Assembly (NCBI RefSeq): GCF_024706985.1
Contig: NZ_JAMCCX010000011.1
Span: forward strand, 1 to 64,000
DNA length: 64,000 bases
Source of the DNA: Alicyclobacillus sp. SP_1
Lineage (GTDB): Bacteria > Bacillota > Bacilli > Alicyclobacillales > Alicyclobacillaceae
Reading direction: 5' to 3'
Shown: in pieces, positions 7,581 through 16,489 of the stretch
Layout: each line of letters opens with the position of its first letter
Position numbering within the stretch: position 1 is the first letter of the stretch
Position numbers and translations under genes: made by a program
Notes under the pieces: generated by a model
Told to the model about the DNA's origin: nothing
What the model saw: only the letters and a program-made list of their open reading frames with translations
The model's database searches: none

Positions 7581-9317
7581 TTAAAGCTGCTTTCTGAGTG
7601 GAATGACAATGGTAAAACTCGTGCCCCTTTCGGGAACACTGTCGGCTACGATGTCTCCGCCGTGAGCCATGACGATGTGTCTGGCGATGGCCAATCCTAG
7701 TCCGGTCCCGCTCGAACCGCGCGTTCTGGCCTTGTCTGCCTTATAGAAACGCTCAAAGATAAACGGTAGGTCCTCTGCCGGAACGCCCGTCCCAGTATCG
7801 CTCACCTCGAAGTGGACGTGCTGAGCACCCTGCGCGACAGAAAGTGCCACACGTCCAGCATGAGTGTGACGAAACGCATTGTCCAACAAGTTCGTAAACA
7901 CTTGCTCCAATCTATCCTCATCCGCTTCAAACAAAATGGGATGTTTTTCGACTTGAACTACAAACTCAATGCTTTTGTCTGCGGCGATGGCATAAAACTT
8001 GCGAGAAATTCTCCGTATGAACGCATTAGCTTCTACCGGCGCAAAATTCATTTGAAACTGCCCGGACTCCAAAGAGGCGAGATTTAGCAAGTCATTGACC
8101 AGTCGCTTCATGCGCAATGTCTCTTCGTGAATGATATTCATTAATTCTCGACGCGACTGAGGGTCTTCGTCAATGTCGTCTAAGAGTGCCTCAGAATAAC
8201 CTTGCAACATGCTGAGCGGTGTTCTCAATTCGTGCGAAACATTGGCCAGAAAGTCTTTTCTCAATCGGTCCATCTGCCGCTCATCCGTGACATCGCGCAA
8301 GACAATGAGGACTCCGCGAATGGTATTGCCACCGGGTTCCCGAAGGGGTGTAACGACAACCGTTATGTTGCGATTTTGCCAAACCATCTCCCGAGCCATC
8401 GATTCGCCTCGGTCTTGCACGGTGTAGAGCAGGCTTTGCAAGTATTCTGGGAGCTGGGAGGTGTCGATAACCCCCCTCTCCGATAAAGACATTTGGCGCA
8501 GGATGCGAAGTGCCGGTAGATTCGCCAAGGTCAGCCCGCCATCAGCATTGGTCGCTAGTACCCCATCCTGTAGAGACTCTAAGATGCTGGTTAGTTGGTC
8601 TCGCTCAACGGAGAGCGCATGGATTGTTTTACTGAGTTCGCCTGCCAGAGCATTAAATGTAGTGCCGAGCCTCCCCACTTCATCGCTTGTTACAACATTG
8701 ACCCGCGATTCGAAATTTCCGTCGGCCATTCGCTCTGCCGCTTGGTTCATTTCAATCAGAGGTCTTGACAAGTTTTTTGAGACAACAAAAGCCAACCCTG
8801 TCGTGAGAACCACGCCGAGCAACATGTCAAAGAGAATCAAATTTCTCATGTTGGTCAAAGGACTGTCCAACACGCTCGTCTTTTGCCGAATGGCGAGCAT
8901 TCCCAAAGACGTTCCGTTACTTTTTAAACGGATGTAGACCGCTATCTCAGGAGTGCCATGGATCGTCTGATGCAGAGACACGGGGAGACCCGTCGCGAAT
9001 TCTCGGCGCTGAACGGGGTTAAAGGATTCGTAGGCACTTCTTTCGGTAAGACGAGTGTCTAAATTAGGGGCATATGAAACATCTGCATCTTGAACCTTTT
9101 TTAGAAACAGTTGCATAAGTTCTGGTGTTAACGACTCTCGCTTTGTCTGATAGGACTGAGACAACACGACCGCCCATTTGGTCAGAGTCGAAGTCTGTTG
9201 TTGTTGAACAAAATTCGCAAAAAACTGTTGTAAAAGAATTGCCAGTAGCGCAAGTACCACCACAACCATACCTACGATAGTTATCCAAAGCTTGGATACA
9301 ATGCTATTCCGAATCAA
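7581..9317 (-). CDS. resE: Membrane sensor histidine kinase, ResE-like
   Basis: 578 residues. Transmembrane helix 1 is at about 10-32, an extracytoplasmic region to about 160, helix 2 at about 160-180, then HAMP, PAS (about 235-340), HisKA with phospho-acceptor His in FLANVSHELRTPL, and a HATPase with N, G1 (DTGTGVP), F and G2 (GTGLGLAI) boxes. It senses an unknown signal and phosphorylates the adjacent ResD-like regulator; in Bacillus the pair governs respiration and oxygen limitation. The start is a TTG whose bases overlap the resD stop (TTGA), so the two are translationally coupled. Confidence 0.87.
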   Translation of the reverse strand: MIRNSIVSKLWITIVGMVVVVLALLAILLQQFFANFVQQQQTSTLTKWAVVLSQSYQTKRESLTPELMQLFLKKVQDADVSYAPNLDTRLTERSAYESFNPVQRREFATGLPVSLHQTIHGTPEIAVYIRLKSNGTSLGMLAIRQKTSVLDSPLTNMRNLILFDMLLGVVLTTGLAFVVSKNLSRPLIEMNQAAERMADGNFESRVNVVTSDEVGRLGTTFNALAGELSKTIHALSVERDQLTSILESLQDGVLATNADGGLTLANLPALRILRQMSLSERGVIDTSQLPEYLQSLLYTVQDRGESMAREMVWQNRNITVVVTPLREPGGNTIRGVLIVLRDVTDERQMDRLRKDFLANVSHELRTPLSMLQGYSEALLDDIDEDPQSRRELMNIIHEETLRMKRLVNDLLNLASLESGQFQMNFAPVEANAFIRRISRKFYAIAADKSIEFVVQVEKHPILFEADEDRLEQVFTNLLDNAFRHTHAGRVALSVAQGAQHVHFEVSDTGTGVPAEDLPFIFERFYKADKARTRGSSGTGLGLAIARHIVMAHGGDIVADSVPERGTSFTIVIPLRKQL

Positions 9318-10021
9318 TTGGTGACCTCAAATTTGTAGCCTACGCCCCACACCGTTACAATATAATGACTTACTGGTTCAGAGATTTGGCCAAGTTTTTC
9401 TCGCAAGCGCTTCACGTGCGTATCAACGGTCCTCTGGTCTCCGTAAAACTGATAATTCCAGACATCTCTCAGCAACTCTTCGCGACTGAACACTTTGTCT
9501 GGGCGCTGTGCCATGTAAACGAGCAAATCAAACTCTTTAGGCGTCAGACTGACGTCTTCTTTATCGACTTCTACCCGTCGCGATTCAATGTGAATGACCA
9601 GTCCAGGAAACGCGAGGGATTGTTGCATGTCTGCACGAAAGAATTCAGTCTCTCCAGAGCGCTTGAGAAGAGCCTTTACGCGCATGACCAATTCCCTCGG
9701 AGAGAAAGGCTTGACCACATAGTCGTCTGCACCCAGCTCAAAACCGTGAACGCGACTCATTTCATCGCCAGCAGCCGTCAACATCATAATCGGTGTCTCT
9801 GCATGCTGACGAATTTGCGCACAGACGTCCCTCCCGTCCATTTCCGGAAGCATCAAATCCAGGATAATGAGAGAGAGGGGTTCTATGAGCGCAATGTCTA
9901 AAGCATCTTTTCCGTTCTCTGCTTCTAATACTTCAAATCCGCTTCTCTCCATGTACATTCTTACAAGACGTCGGATTCGCTCTTCGTCATCCACTATTAG
10001 AATTCGCGGCTTATGAGGCAC
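9314..10021 (-). CDS. resD: OmpR/PhoB-type response regulator, ResD-like
   Basis: 235 residues: receiver domain with Asp11/Asp12, phospho-acceptor Asp55 (ILDLMLPE) and KPFSPREL, then a winged helix ending RTVDTHVKRLREKLG and VTVWGVGYKFEV. These stretches and the neighbourhood (rluB, spmB, spmA upstream) match ResD of Bacillus. Unlike Bacillus, the cytochrome c maturation genes resABC are not between rluB and resD. The only plausible start is GTG, and the nearest GGAGG is unusually far (about 15 bases) upstream, so translation may be weak. Confidence 0.88.
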   Translation of the reverse strand: MPHKPRILIVDDEERIRRLVRMYMERSGFEVLEAENGKDALDIALIEPLSLIILDLMLPEMDGRDVCAQIRQHAETPIMMLTAAGDEMSRVHGFELGADDYVVKPFSPRELVMRVKALLKRSGETEFFRADMQQSLAFPGLVIHIESRRVEVDKEDVSLTPKEFDLLVYMAQRPDKVFSREELLRDVWNYQFYGDQRTVDTHVKRLREKLGQISEPVSHYIVTVWGVGYKFEVTN

Positions 10022-10065
10022 TTTCGATTCTCATCTCCTCCGTGGTGCGTCTCTTTTCTAGTTTC

Positions 10066-10094
10066 ATTATGCCGTGATGCGTGGCACGCATCAA
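10066..10094 (-). promoter_or_regulatory. Candidate sigma-A promoter of resDE with palindrome
   Basis: On the minus strand TTGATG (10094-10089), a 17-base spacer and CATAAT (10071-10066) form a reasonable promoter about 45 bases before resD. The 17-base palindrome GATGCGTGCCACGCATC (10076-10092) overlaps the -35 box and most of the spacer, where a bound repressor would block polymerase. That role is inference. Confidence 0.5.
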
Positions 10095-10119
10095 CCATTA
10101 TTCTCCGCTCTTCCACAGA

Positions 10120-10986
10120 TCAAAATTTGCTTCGTGGGCGCGTACGTTGGCGAAGATTCCGCGAGTTGGACGGCAGCGTGCCTGTGTCGTCACTCAATGG
10201 GTTCTTCTTTGCAATCTCTTCTTCGCGTGAATGTTTGGACACGGTCATTCTGCTCGGGTATGGTGGGACCTCCATCTTGGCCGTCTGATATAAGGTCTTC
10301 CATTCTTCTAGAGAAAGAAAACGCCATTGCCCCACGGCGAGACCTTCTAGAGATAGCGGGCCAAACTCAATACGCTTCAAGCGTTTCACTGGAAGGTCAA
10401 GCGCTTCAAACATTCGCCTGACTTGGCGATTGCGGCCTTCGTAAATCCGGAGATCAACGACAGACTCACGCGGGTGTTGGCGAAGGGCGGAAACCTCTGC
10501 TGGCGCAGTTCGACCGTCTTCTAAATCAATACCTTCAGAAAGTTGGCGCAAAATGGGCTTATCCACCATGCCGAGCACCGTAGCTCTATATAATTTTCCC
10601 ACATGTTGACTCGGATGCAAAAGACGATTGGTTAATTCACCATCATTCGTCAATAGAAGAAGGCCACTAGTGTCATAATCCAACCGCCCGACCGGGTATA
10701 CACGACAAGAAAGTCCCTCCAAGGAATCCATGACGGTCTTTCGGCCCTCTGGATCTGTGACCGACGAAATACGAGAAGTTGGTTTGTGCAGTATAAGGCA
10801 CACCTTGTCTTCCCGTTGAATCGGTTGACCATCGACTTCAATGACTTGGTTTTCGATGTCCACTTTGACACCAAGTTCACGGACTACAACTCCATCAACG
10901 CGAACTCGACCATCAGTTATCAGCTCTTCGCATTTTCTTCGCGAAGCGATTCCCGCAGATGCCATTACTTTTTGAAGACGTTCCAT
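10120..10986 (-). CDS. rluB: 23S rRNA pseudouridine synthase RluB-type
   Basis: 288 residues: N-terminal S4 RNA-binding domain (LQKVMASAGIASRRKCEELI, about 3-60), then the RsuA/RluB catalytic domain with the active-site motif GRLDYDTSGLLLLTNDG (Asp nucleophile) and GRNRQVRRMFEAL. It isomerises a uridine in 23S rRNA helix 89-90 by family knowledge. The C-terminus has a basic tail. It follows spmB, as in Bacillus, and has its own ATG with a modest GAGCGG ribosome site. Confidence 0.87.
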   Translation of the reverse strand: MERLQKVMASAGIASRRKCEELITDGRVRVDGVVVRELGVKVDIENQVIEVDGQPIQREDKVCLILHKPTSRISSVTDPEGRKTVMDSLEGLSCRVYPVGRLDYDTSGLLLLTNDGELTNRLLHPSQHVGKLYRATVLGMVDKPILRQLSEGIDLEDGRTAPAEVSALRQHPRESVVDLRIYEGRNRQVRRMFEALDLPVKRLKRIEFGPLSLEGLAVGQWRFLSLEEWKTLYQTAKMEVPPYPSRMTVSKHSREEEIAKKNPLSDDTGTLPSNSRNLRQRTRPRSKF

Positions 10987-11078
10987 ACAAACCGCTCCAG
11001 TTCATCGAGACATGCGCCCATTATATCTCCTTGACAGGGTTTGTCCAGTTTGCATGGTCGCGAACGAGTTCGGAGATG

Positions 11079-11621
11079 TTAGAGACCATGGCCCATGAAT
11101 ACATACACGGCTAAGACACTCGCCAAGACAGCGACCAAATCCGCCAAGAGTCCGACAGACAAAGCGTAGCGGAAATTCCGGATGCCTACGCTGCCAAAAT
11201 ATACGGTCAAAATATAGAGCGTGGTATCTGTGCTCGCTTGCATGGTCGAAGCCAGTAGTCCCAAAGCACTGTCGGGTCCATGTTTTTTAAAAACATCAAT
11301 CATCAATGCCAAACTGCCTTGACCGCTGATGGGTCGCAGTAAACCAAGAGGAGCTACTTCTGGAGGGATATGAAACAGATGGAGCACCGGAGTCATCCAG
11401 TGAATGACGGCAGCCATGGCACCAGAGACACGAAACACTTGCACCGCCACCATCATCGCCACTAAATGCGGAATCAACCGCACGGCAGTCCCGAAACCCG
11501 ATTTTGCGCCGTCGATAAATGTGTTGTAGAGTGGAATGCGGCGCACGAAGCCCGTAATAAGGATGGTGGCTACGAGAATCGGCAACAACCACTCCGACAC
11601 ATGGATCAGAGTGGATTGCAT
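11079..11621 (-). CDS. spmB: Spore maturation protein B
   Basis: 180 residues, multi-pass membrane protein of the nucleoside-recognition (Gate) family; characteristic stretches are GAKSGFGTAVRLIPHLVAMMVAV, LLRPISGQGSLALM and ASTDTTLYILTVYFGSVGI. In Bacillus SpmA and SpmB are needed for full spore core dehydration. Its ATG shares a base with the spmA stop (TGATG at 11621), so it is translationally coupled. No terminator was seen in the 92 bases before rluB. Confidence 0.9.
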   Translation of the reverse strand: MQSTLIHVSEWLLPILVATILITGFVRRIPLYNTFIDGAKSGFGTAVRLIPHLVAMMVAVQVFRVSGAMAAVIHWMTPVLHLFHIPPEVAPLGLLRPISGQGSLALMIDVFKKHGPDSALGLLASTMQASTDTTLYILTVYFGSVGIRNFRYALSVGLLADLVAVLASVLAVYVFMGHGL

Positions 11622-12211
11622 CAGACTCTCCTCCGTTTCGAGAACGCTCGGAATAGCCGATCAAAACAAAGCGCAGCCACCGTCCCGATGGCCGTCGCTA
11701 AAATGGTCGGTCCAATGACTGAAGTCGGATGGGCAGAGTGCATCTGCATTCGAACAGCAATGACCGTGGTAGGAATGAGAGTAATGCTCGCCGTGTTGAC
11801 CGCCAAAAATGTGCACATGGCGTCAGAGGCCACGTCTTTGTTTGGATTGAGTGTCTGAAGTTCTTTCATAGCCCGCAGCCCTAAAGGAGTTGCAGCATTG
11901 CCAATACCAAGGATATTGGCACTCATATTCGCAAGAATGGCACCCATGGCGGGGTGATCTACGGGCACTGAAGGAAACAGGCGGCGCGCCACCGGACGCA
12001 ACACCCGCGACAGGAGCGAAATGGCGCCAGATTTCTCAGCTATGTTCATCAGTCCCATCCACAAGACAATGACACTGATGAGTCCAATACAAAGTTCGAC
12101 ACCTGTCGCCGCGCCCGACAAAATCCCTTCGGAGACTTGCGGCATTCTTCCTGTAAAGAGGGCAGTTGCAATCCCCGTGACAAACAACAACAGCCAGATC
12201 AGGTCGATCAC
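11621..12211 (-). CDS. spmA: Spore maturation protein A
   Basis: About 196 residues, multi-pass membrane protein with the Gate-domain stretches LWMGLMNIAEKSG, ANMSANILGIGNAATPLGLRAM and FLAVNTASITLIPTTVIA, diagnostic of SpmA. It acts with SpmB in spore core dehydration. The GTG at 12211 is chosen because GGGAGGT lies seven bases upstream; the GTG at 12226 lies upstream of that site. The leader contains a tandem hairpin repeat array (12269-12382). Confidence 0.9.
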   Translation of the reverse strand: MIDLIWLLLFVTGIATALFTGRMPQVSEGILSGAATGVELCIGLISVIVLWMGLMNIAEKSGAISLLSRVLRPVARRLFPSVPVDHPAMGAILANMSANILGIGNAATPLGLRAMKELQTLNPNKDVASDAMCTFLAVNTASITLIPTTVIAVRMQMHSAHPTSVIGPTILATAIGTVAALCFDRLFRAFSKRRRV

Positions 12212-12268
12212 GCTAGCACCTCCCACAAAAGCATGTCCTGCTTTTGAAGGTATGCTGTTACGTGAACG

Positions 12269-12382
12269 TACATTCCCAAGAATGCAGCCTTACATTCCGA
12301 AGAACGCAACCTTATCTTTCGACGAATCCAACCATGCGTACATTCCGAAGAACGCAACCTTACATTCCGAAGAATCCAGATT
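12269..12382. repeat. Five tandem 22-bp repeats with UUCG-type hairpins
   Basis: Units lie at 12269-12290, 12291-12312, 12313-12334, 12339-12360 and 12361-12382, with a 4-base insertion before the fourth. Units 2 and 4 are identical; the others are degenerate. Read on the minus strand, each complete unit folds as GCGUUC-UUCG-GAAUGU, a six-pair stem on a stable tetraloop. Unit 1 has GCAUUC-UUGG-GAAUGU, in which an A-U pair replaces a G-U pair. The array fills the space between gerW and spmA. Confidence 0.75.
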
Positions 12383-12386
12383 TTCT

Positions 12387-12812
12387 TCAGTTGGGCCCGG
12401 GTGAGGACTCCGCACTCGAACCTTTGTGTCCATTGCCTTTAAAGAGAGATTGAATCTTGTCCATGACCATCGGCGCCATGTCCATCAGACGATCGTACAA
12501 CTGATTTTCGTTATCTGTTGAAAGTAGTCGGACTTGATTGCCGTGAACAATGAGAAACCCAATCGGAGTTATCGATACTCCTCCGCCCGAGCCACCGCCA
12601 AAAGGATGGGTGTCTTCGCCAGACCCAGAATGGCCCCCAGCTATGGAAAACTCACTTCCACCCGCTGCAAACCCAAAACCCACCTTAGAGATGGGGAGTA
12701 TCACGGTGCCGTCCGGGGTTTCAACGGGATCGCCAATTATGGTGTTGACATCCACCATCTCCCGGATATTGGCCATGGCTGTCTGCATCAGGCCTTGAAT
12801 CGGATGCTCCAT
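12387..12812 (-). CDS. gerW: GerW/YtfJ-family sporulation protein
   Basis: 141 residues. The family core is clear: TIIGDPVETPDGTVILPISKV, a glycine-rich GFGFAAGGSEF segment, GGGSGGGVSITPIGFLIV and a C-terminal DRLMDMAPMVMDKIQ helix. In Bacillus the protein is made in the forespore and is required for normal germination with nutrients. It has a good GGAGGAACC ribosome site and follows the DUF2953 gene directly, as ytfJ follows ytfI in Bacillus. Confidence 0.88.
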   Translation of the reverse strand: MEHPIQGLMQTAMANIREMVDVNTIIGDPVETPDGTVILPISKVGFGFAAGGSEFSIAGGHSGSGEDTHPFGGGSGGGVSITPIGFLIVHGNQVRLLSTDNENQLYDRLMDMAPMVMDKIQSLFKGNGHKGSSAESSPGPN

Positions 12813-13445
12813 CTAGAGGTTCCTCCTTCGCCACACGCGTAAAAAGCGAATTACCGCAATGATAGCGTGTCCGGCTGTGATAGAAAATATGCTGTCCGCC
12901 TTAACCTCGAATACCTTCTGCTGATAGGTCGGTGTGACTTCTAATTCAGGCATATTCCCAAAAGTGAACACATGCGTCAGCATTCCTACACCCGTTCCTA
13001 GAGCAATCCACAGTCCACCAGACAACACAGCCGTGCTGGCAGCGTCACCAGTTCCAATCAAAATCTGACAGCGAACGGTACGAATTCGCAAGTGCTGACG
13101 CGTAAACGCGAAGAGTGGACGAAAGTTCATCGCCAAGTCGTACCAGTCGGTAAGATGTTGAAAGAATGACCAAATGTCTTTGGTGGTGACCGTCTTGTTG
13201 TTCGATTGTTCGTCCGAACGGCCTTGATGCTCAAGTTGTACGCTCGGGCCGCTCTCCGTGACGGCCGGCCGAACAGCCAGTAGCTCTCCATGTAACTTTA
13301 CGAGCCCGAACAGGTAGGTCAGCGTATAATTGGCCGAGTCATCCCGACCCATGCGCTGAAACTGAATGCTGCCTACCACTGGCATAGAGAGGAGAAGCGC
13401 CAGCAAACACAGTCCTGCAAAGGAAATGACTATCGTCTGTAGCAT
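12813..13445 (-). CDS. DUF2953 (YtfI-like) membrane protein
   Basis: 210 residues. It has a hydrophobic N-terminal helix (about 3-25), a soluble middle with YTLTYLFGLVKLHGE, a linker rich in S/N/Q, then LRIRTVRCQILIGTGDAASTA, a second hydrophobic segment and a C-terminal FEVKADSIFSITAGHAIIAVIRFLR. This order fits DUF2953. Function is unknown, but its constant pairing with gerW/ytfJ suggests a sporulation role. It abuts the gerW start with no gap. Confidence 0.75.
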   Translation of the reverse strand: MLQTIVISFAGLCLLALLLSMPVVGSIQFQRMGRDDSANYTLTYLFGLVKLHGELLAVRPAVTESGPSVQLEHQGRSDEQSNNKTVTTKDIWSFFQHLTDWYDLAMNFRPLFAFTRQHLRIRTVRCQILIGTGDAASTAVLSGGLWIALGTGVGMLTHVFTFGNMPELEVTPTYQQKVFEVKADSIFSITAGHAIIAVIRFLRVWRRRNL

Positions 13446-13511
13446 GCCCTGGTCCCTCCGCCCGACAGACCGCTTTTCCCCCCTACTGTCTCCAGTATCC
13501 TTCGTGTCTAT

Positions 13512-14078
13512 TCAATCTCGAGGCAATGCGGATTCCTGTTCGAAGAGCACCAGCTTTTCCGCTTGCGGTTCTTCCGGCAATTCGGGCAGGTCTGCTAGAG
13601 ACAGCAATCCAAAGGTCTGCAAAAAATGGTCGGTCGTCCCGTATAAAATTGGGCGCCCCGGAGCATTCTCGCGCCCGACTTCGGCGATGAGCTGCCGATA
13701 AAGAAGTGTCTGTAACGCACGGTCCGAGTGCACACCGCGTATCGACTCAATTTTGCTGCGCGTAATCGGTTGTCGATACGCAACAATCGCCAGTGTTTCT
13801 AATGCAGCTGGAGACAGCGTGGTCGAGGTCGAGGATTCCGTCATTCGATGCAAGTAGTGTGCGTGTTCCGCTCGGGTGCTCAATTGCCAAACTCCCGCAA
13901 CTTCAAGCAGCTGAATGCCAGACTCGCGGGTTGACAGATGCTGTCGTAGTTCATCGCAGAGAGCCACGACTTCATGCGGCGGAACCTGCAGTATTCCGGC
14001 TAATTCTTGAGTCGACAGTCCGTCTGTCCCAGCAGCAAACAGGACAGCCTCTAGAGCGGGTACAATCTGCAACAACAT
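13512..14078 (-). CDS. scpB: Segregation and condensation protein B
   Basis: About 188 residues forming two winged helices; PALEAVLFAAGTDGLSTQELAGIL and LSPAALETLAIVAYRQPITRSKIESIRGVHSDRALQTLL are diagnostic, followed by GRPILYGTTDHFLQTFGL. ScpB binds the ScpA kleisin and acts with SMC in chromosome condensation. The ATG at 14078 has AAGGGTGAGA upstream; an in-frame GTG at 14090 lies inside that site and would overlap the scpA stop. Confidence 0.92.
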   Translation of the reverse strand: MLLQIVPALEAVLFAAGTDGLSTQELAGILQVPPHEVVALCDELRQHLSTRESGIQLLEVAGVWQLSTRAEHAHYLHRMTESSTSTTLSPAALETLAIVAYRQPITRSKIESIRGVHSDRALQTLLYRQLIAEVGRENAPGRPILYGTTDHFLQTFGLLSLADLPELPEEPQAEKLVLFEQESALPRD

Positions 14079-14086
14079 GACTTGTC

Positions 14087-14872
14087 TCACCCTTTATCAT
14101 GATGCTCCGCGGGCATCGATTCTGACACGACATCTTTCTCGGTATAGATAACTTCAATATCTGACAGCGGATGTGGCTGGATGCACTGGACGATTTGGTC
14201 TTTCATAAGCTCCAACAAGACAAGAAACGTTGCGACCAGTTCTGACCTCGTGTTGGCACTCTGCAGCAAGTCAAAAAAGAAACAGCGTCCATAGCGACGA
14301 AGGCGTTCCAGCAAATTTCGAGAAACATCCTCCATTCGCAAAACCGCCGTTCGAATTTCCGCCGCGGTAGTCTCTTTAGGCAAACGCCGGTATATCGCAC
14401 GAAAAGCATCCACCAAATTCCATACACTAACAGCCACTAAAGGGGTTGGACCGACGGACGCATACGGAGATAAATCCATCGGCTGGCGCGTGAACAGCAA
14501 AGCACGTTCCATCGCTCGCTCACGCAGAACCTCTGCACTGACCTTTATCTGCTCGTATTCCAACAACTGCTTGACTAAGTCCGTTCGAGGATCTTCCTCC
14601 GTCGTATCGACATCGGTTGCCTTTTGGGGCAACAACATTCTGCTCTTGATAGAGAGTAGCGTCGCGGCCATGACCACAAAATCGCTCGCAACCTCTAAGT
14701 AGGTCTCCTGCATCGTCGACAGATAAGCCATGTATTGATGCGTAACTTCTGCAATTGGAATATCATGTATGTCCATTTCTTGCTTGCGAATGAGGTGAAG
14801 CAACAGGTCGAGCGGACCCGTGAAATGTGGCAATTGAATCGCATAGTCTGGCTCGTCCAACGTGTTCAGCAC
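14087..14872 (-). CDS. scpA: Segregation and condensation protein A (kleisin)
   Basis: 261 residues. The N-terminal FTGPLDLLLHLIRKQEMDIHDIPIAEVTHQYM and DFVVMAATLLSIKSRMLLP segments bind the SMC head and ScpB; the C-terminal winged helix (LVATFLVLLELMKDQIVQC) binds the other SMC head. It is the kleisin of the SMC-ScpAB complex. The start is uncertain: the GTG at 14872 lies right at a GAGG, and a TTG four codons later is better spaced. Confidence 0.92.
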   Translation of the reverse strand: MLNTLDEPDYAIQLPHFTGPLDLLLHLIRKQEMDIHDIPIAEVTHQYMAYLSTMQETYLEVASDFVVMAATLLSIKSRMLLPQKATDVDTTEEDPRTDLVKQLLEYEQIKVSAEVLRERAMERALLFTRQPMDLSPYASVGPTPLVAVSVWNLVDAFRAIYRRLPKETTAAEIRTAVLRMEDVSRNLLERLRRYGRCFFFDLLQSANTRSELVATFLVLLELMKDQIVQCIQPHPLSDIEVIYTEKDVVSESMPAEHHDKG

Positions 14873-14899
14873 CTCGCAGGTACAATGTGATTCTCAAGA

Positions 14900-15523
14900 C
14901 TACGGTGCTATACCAAACAAGCGAGACAAACTTCCCGTAACTGCTTGAATCCAGGGAATGTAGATGGAACTCATCACGCCCGGAATCAAGACCAGTAACA
15001 ACAAGATAAAGGGCCCGTAGACATCCATAGGAGTGAAAAAACGCTCCGCAGAAGGAGGAAAGATATTTCTCAAGATTCTTGAGCCATCCAGCGGTGGAAT
15101 AGGAATCAAATTAAAGAGGAATAGACTGACGTTGATATAAACGCCGATGTAGACCACTTCACCGCCAAACGAATACGGGCTGAGCGGTGTAAAACGCAAA
15201 ACCAACAAGCAGAGCACCGCCAAAATAAAGTTAGAGATGGGACCTGCCGCAGCAACCGCAATGATGCCTGCCCGCCGCCAGCGAAGTGCCGTCGGATTGA
15301 AAGGAACAGGTTTTGCAAAGCCGATGGGGCCGAATAAGATGAGCAATATGCCAAGAAGCTGAAGATGAGAGAGAGGATTGAGCGTCAAACGACCGTTTCT
15401 GCGAGCCGTCTTGTCCCCTAACAAATCTGCAGCAAGAGCATGGCTAAATTCGTGAATCACCAAGCTGGCGAGAATGACGAAAATTTGAATGATGTATAGT
15501 GGGTCCGTAAAATTCCCAAACAC
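14900..15523 (-). CDS. Site-2 protease-like M50 membrane metalloprotease
   Basis: 207 residues with several membrane helices. The zinc-binding HEFSHA motif lies near residues 24-29, and the second metal motif is in LFNLIPIPPLDGSRIL (DG ligand). NPLSHLQLLGILLILFGPIGFAKPVPFNP is typical of the small YwhC-like branch of M50. It presumably cleaves within membranes; the substrate is unknown. It sits directly upstream of scpA, as in many Bacilli. Confidence 0.87.
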   Translation of the reverse strand: MFGNFTDPLYIIQIFVILASLVIHEFSHALAADLLGDKTARRNGRLTLNPLSHLQLLGILLILFGPIGFAKPVPFNPTALRWRRAGIIAVAAAGPISNFILAVLCLLVLRFTPLSPYSFGGEVVYIGVYINVSLFLFNLIPIPPLDGSRILRNIFPPSAERFFTPMDVYGPFILLLLVLIPGVMSSIYIPWIQAVTGSLSRLFGIAP

Positions 15524-15606
15524 ATAGCTGTCCCCCTACGCGGTTGATTATACCGAATGGATGAAAAATTGGTCAAGAAAAGGAATACTGGACGGTACAT
15601 AGACCT

Positions 15607-16401
15607 TCATCGTCGTTGCGAAAAAGGGTGAGTTTTCGTATAGACACGGCCGCGCAGAGACCATATCTTTCGTTCGACGGCGCTCTTCCAGCGGCACGAG
15701 CCATTGCGCGTGTGAAGAGCAGTCAGGGTCAGCGGATGATTCGCGCATGATAGAATGTAGAGCGTGTTTTGTTCTATGAGCGGCGCGCCTACAGGCAGAA
15801 CGTGCACGTAAGAAAAAAGTCGCGAGGAATCTTCCACAAATCGGCGCAGTGGCCCTCGCGGCGGAAAATAACCGATGAGATTGAAAATCGCGTAACCATT
15901 CGGAGTAAGTCGTTCCCGCAAAGCAGTTAGGAAAGAGTGGCGGAGAATCGTTGGGTGCATGGAATTGGCAAGATACACATCGACAAACGTCAAATCATAC
16001 ACTGATTTCGATTGTTGAAGAAAGACAAAAGCATCGTTCACAAAATAGGCAGCTTGCTCTTGTGTCGGTGCTCCAAATAAAGTGATGGCTTTCTGAATCA
16101 CGTCTTGTCGAATATCCACCCCAGTCAACGTTGCGAACGGAAACTGATGTTGAACACTTCTGAGCGCTGTGCCAGTCCCCACACCCAGTGACAAGAAATC
16201 CGTAACAGGTCGGTCCAGCGACTCAAGTATGAATTGAAAAGCGCGCTGATAGGCAAACACGGGACTCAAGGGATGTTTCAAATTAAGGGCACCTTGCCAA
16301 CCACCGTGATCCCCAAAGCGCAAGTATCGTATATGTCGTCGCTCCACCACATCTGGACTCGGTATGTATAAAGATGGCGGCCGCACATTATTTTGATCCA
16401 C
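15607..16401 (-). CDS. Spermidine synthase-like methyltransferase-fold protein
   Basis: About 264 residues. Key parts are IRYLRFGDHGGWQGALN, the nucleotide-binding FLSLGVGTGTALRSV and TGVDIRQDV, and YDLTFVDVYLANSMHP, resembling the spermine/spermidine synthase superfamily. Whether it makes polyamines is unclear because the acidic aminopropyl-transfer motif is not evident. The GTG at 16401 is chosen because GAGAGGGGGAGTG precedes it; upstream residues in the frame look spurious. Confidence 0.6.
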   Translation of the reverse strand: MDQNNVRPPSLYIPSPDVVERRHIRYLRFGDHGGWQGALNLKHPLSPVFAYQRAFQFILESLDRPVTDFLSLGVGTGTALRSVQHQFPFATLTGVDIRQDVIQKAITLFGAPTQEQAAYFVNDAFVFLQQSKSVYDLTFVDVYLANSMHPTILRHSFLTALRERLTPNGYAIFNLIGYFPPRGPLRRFVEDSSRLFSYVHVLPVGAPLIEQNTLYILSCANHPLTLTALHTRNGSCRWKSAVERKIWSLRGRVYTKTHPFSQRR

Positions 16402-16489
16402 GCGACACTCCCCCTCTCTTCCAGCCCTGAAGACCAGTATAGGCTGGAGAGAGGATGCTCGCAAAGCAGATACAGCACTCGTCGCCTCA

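Noticed and set aside
12244-12453. Possible CRISPR-like array
   Set aside because: Repeats are 22 bp and directly adjacent with no spacers and no cas genes in the window.
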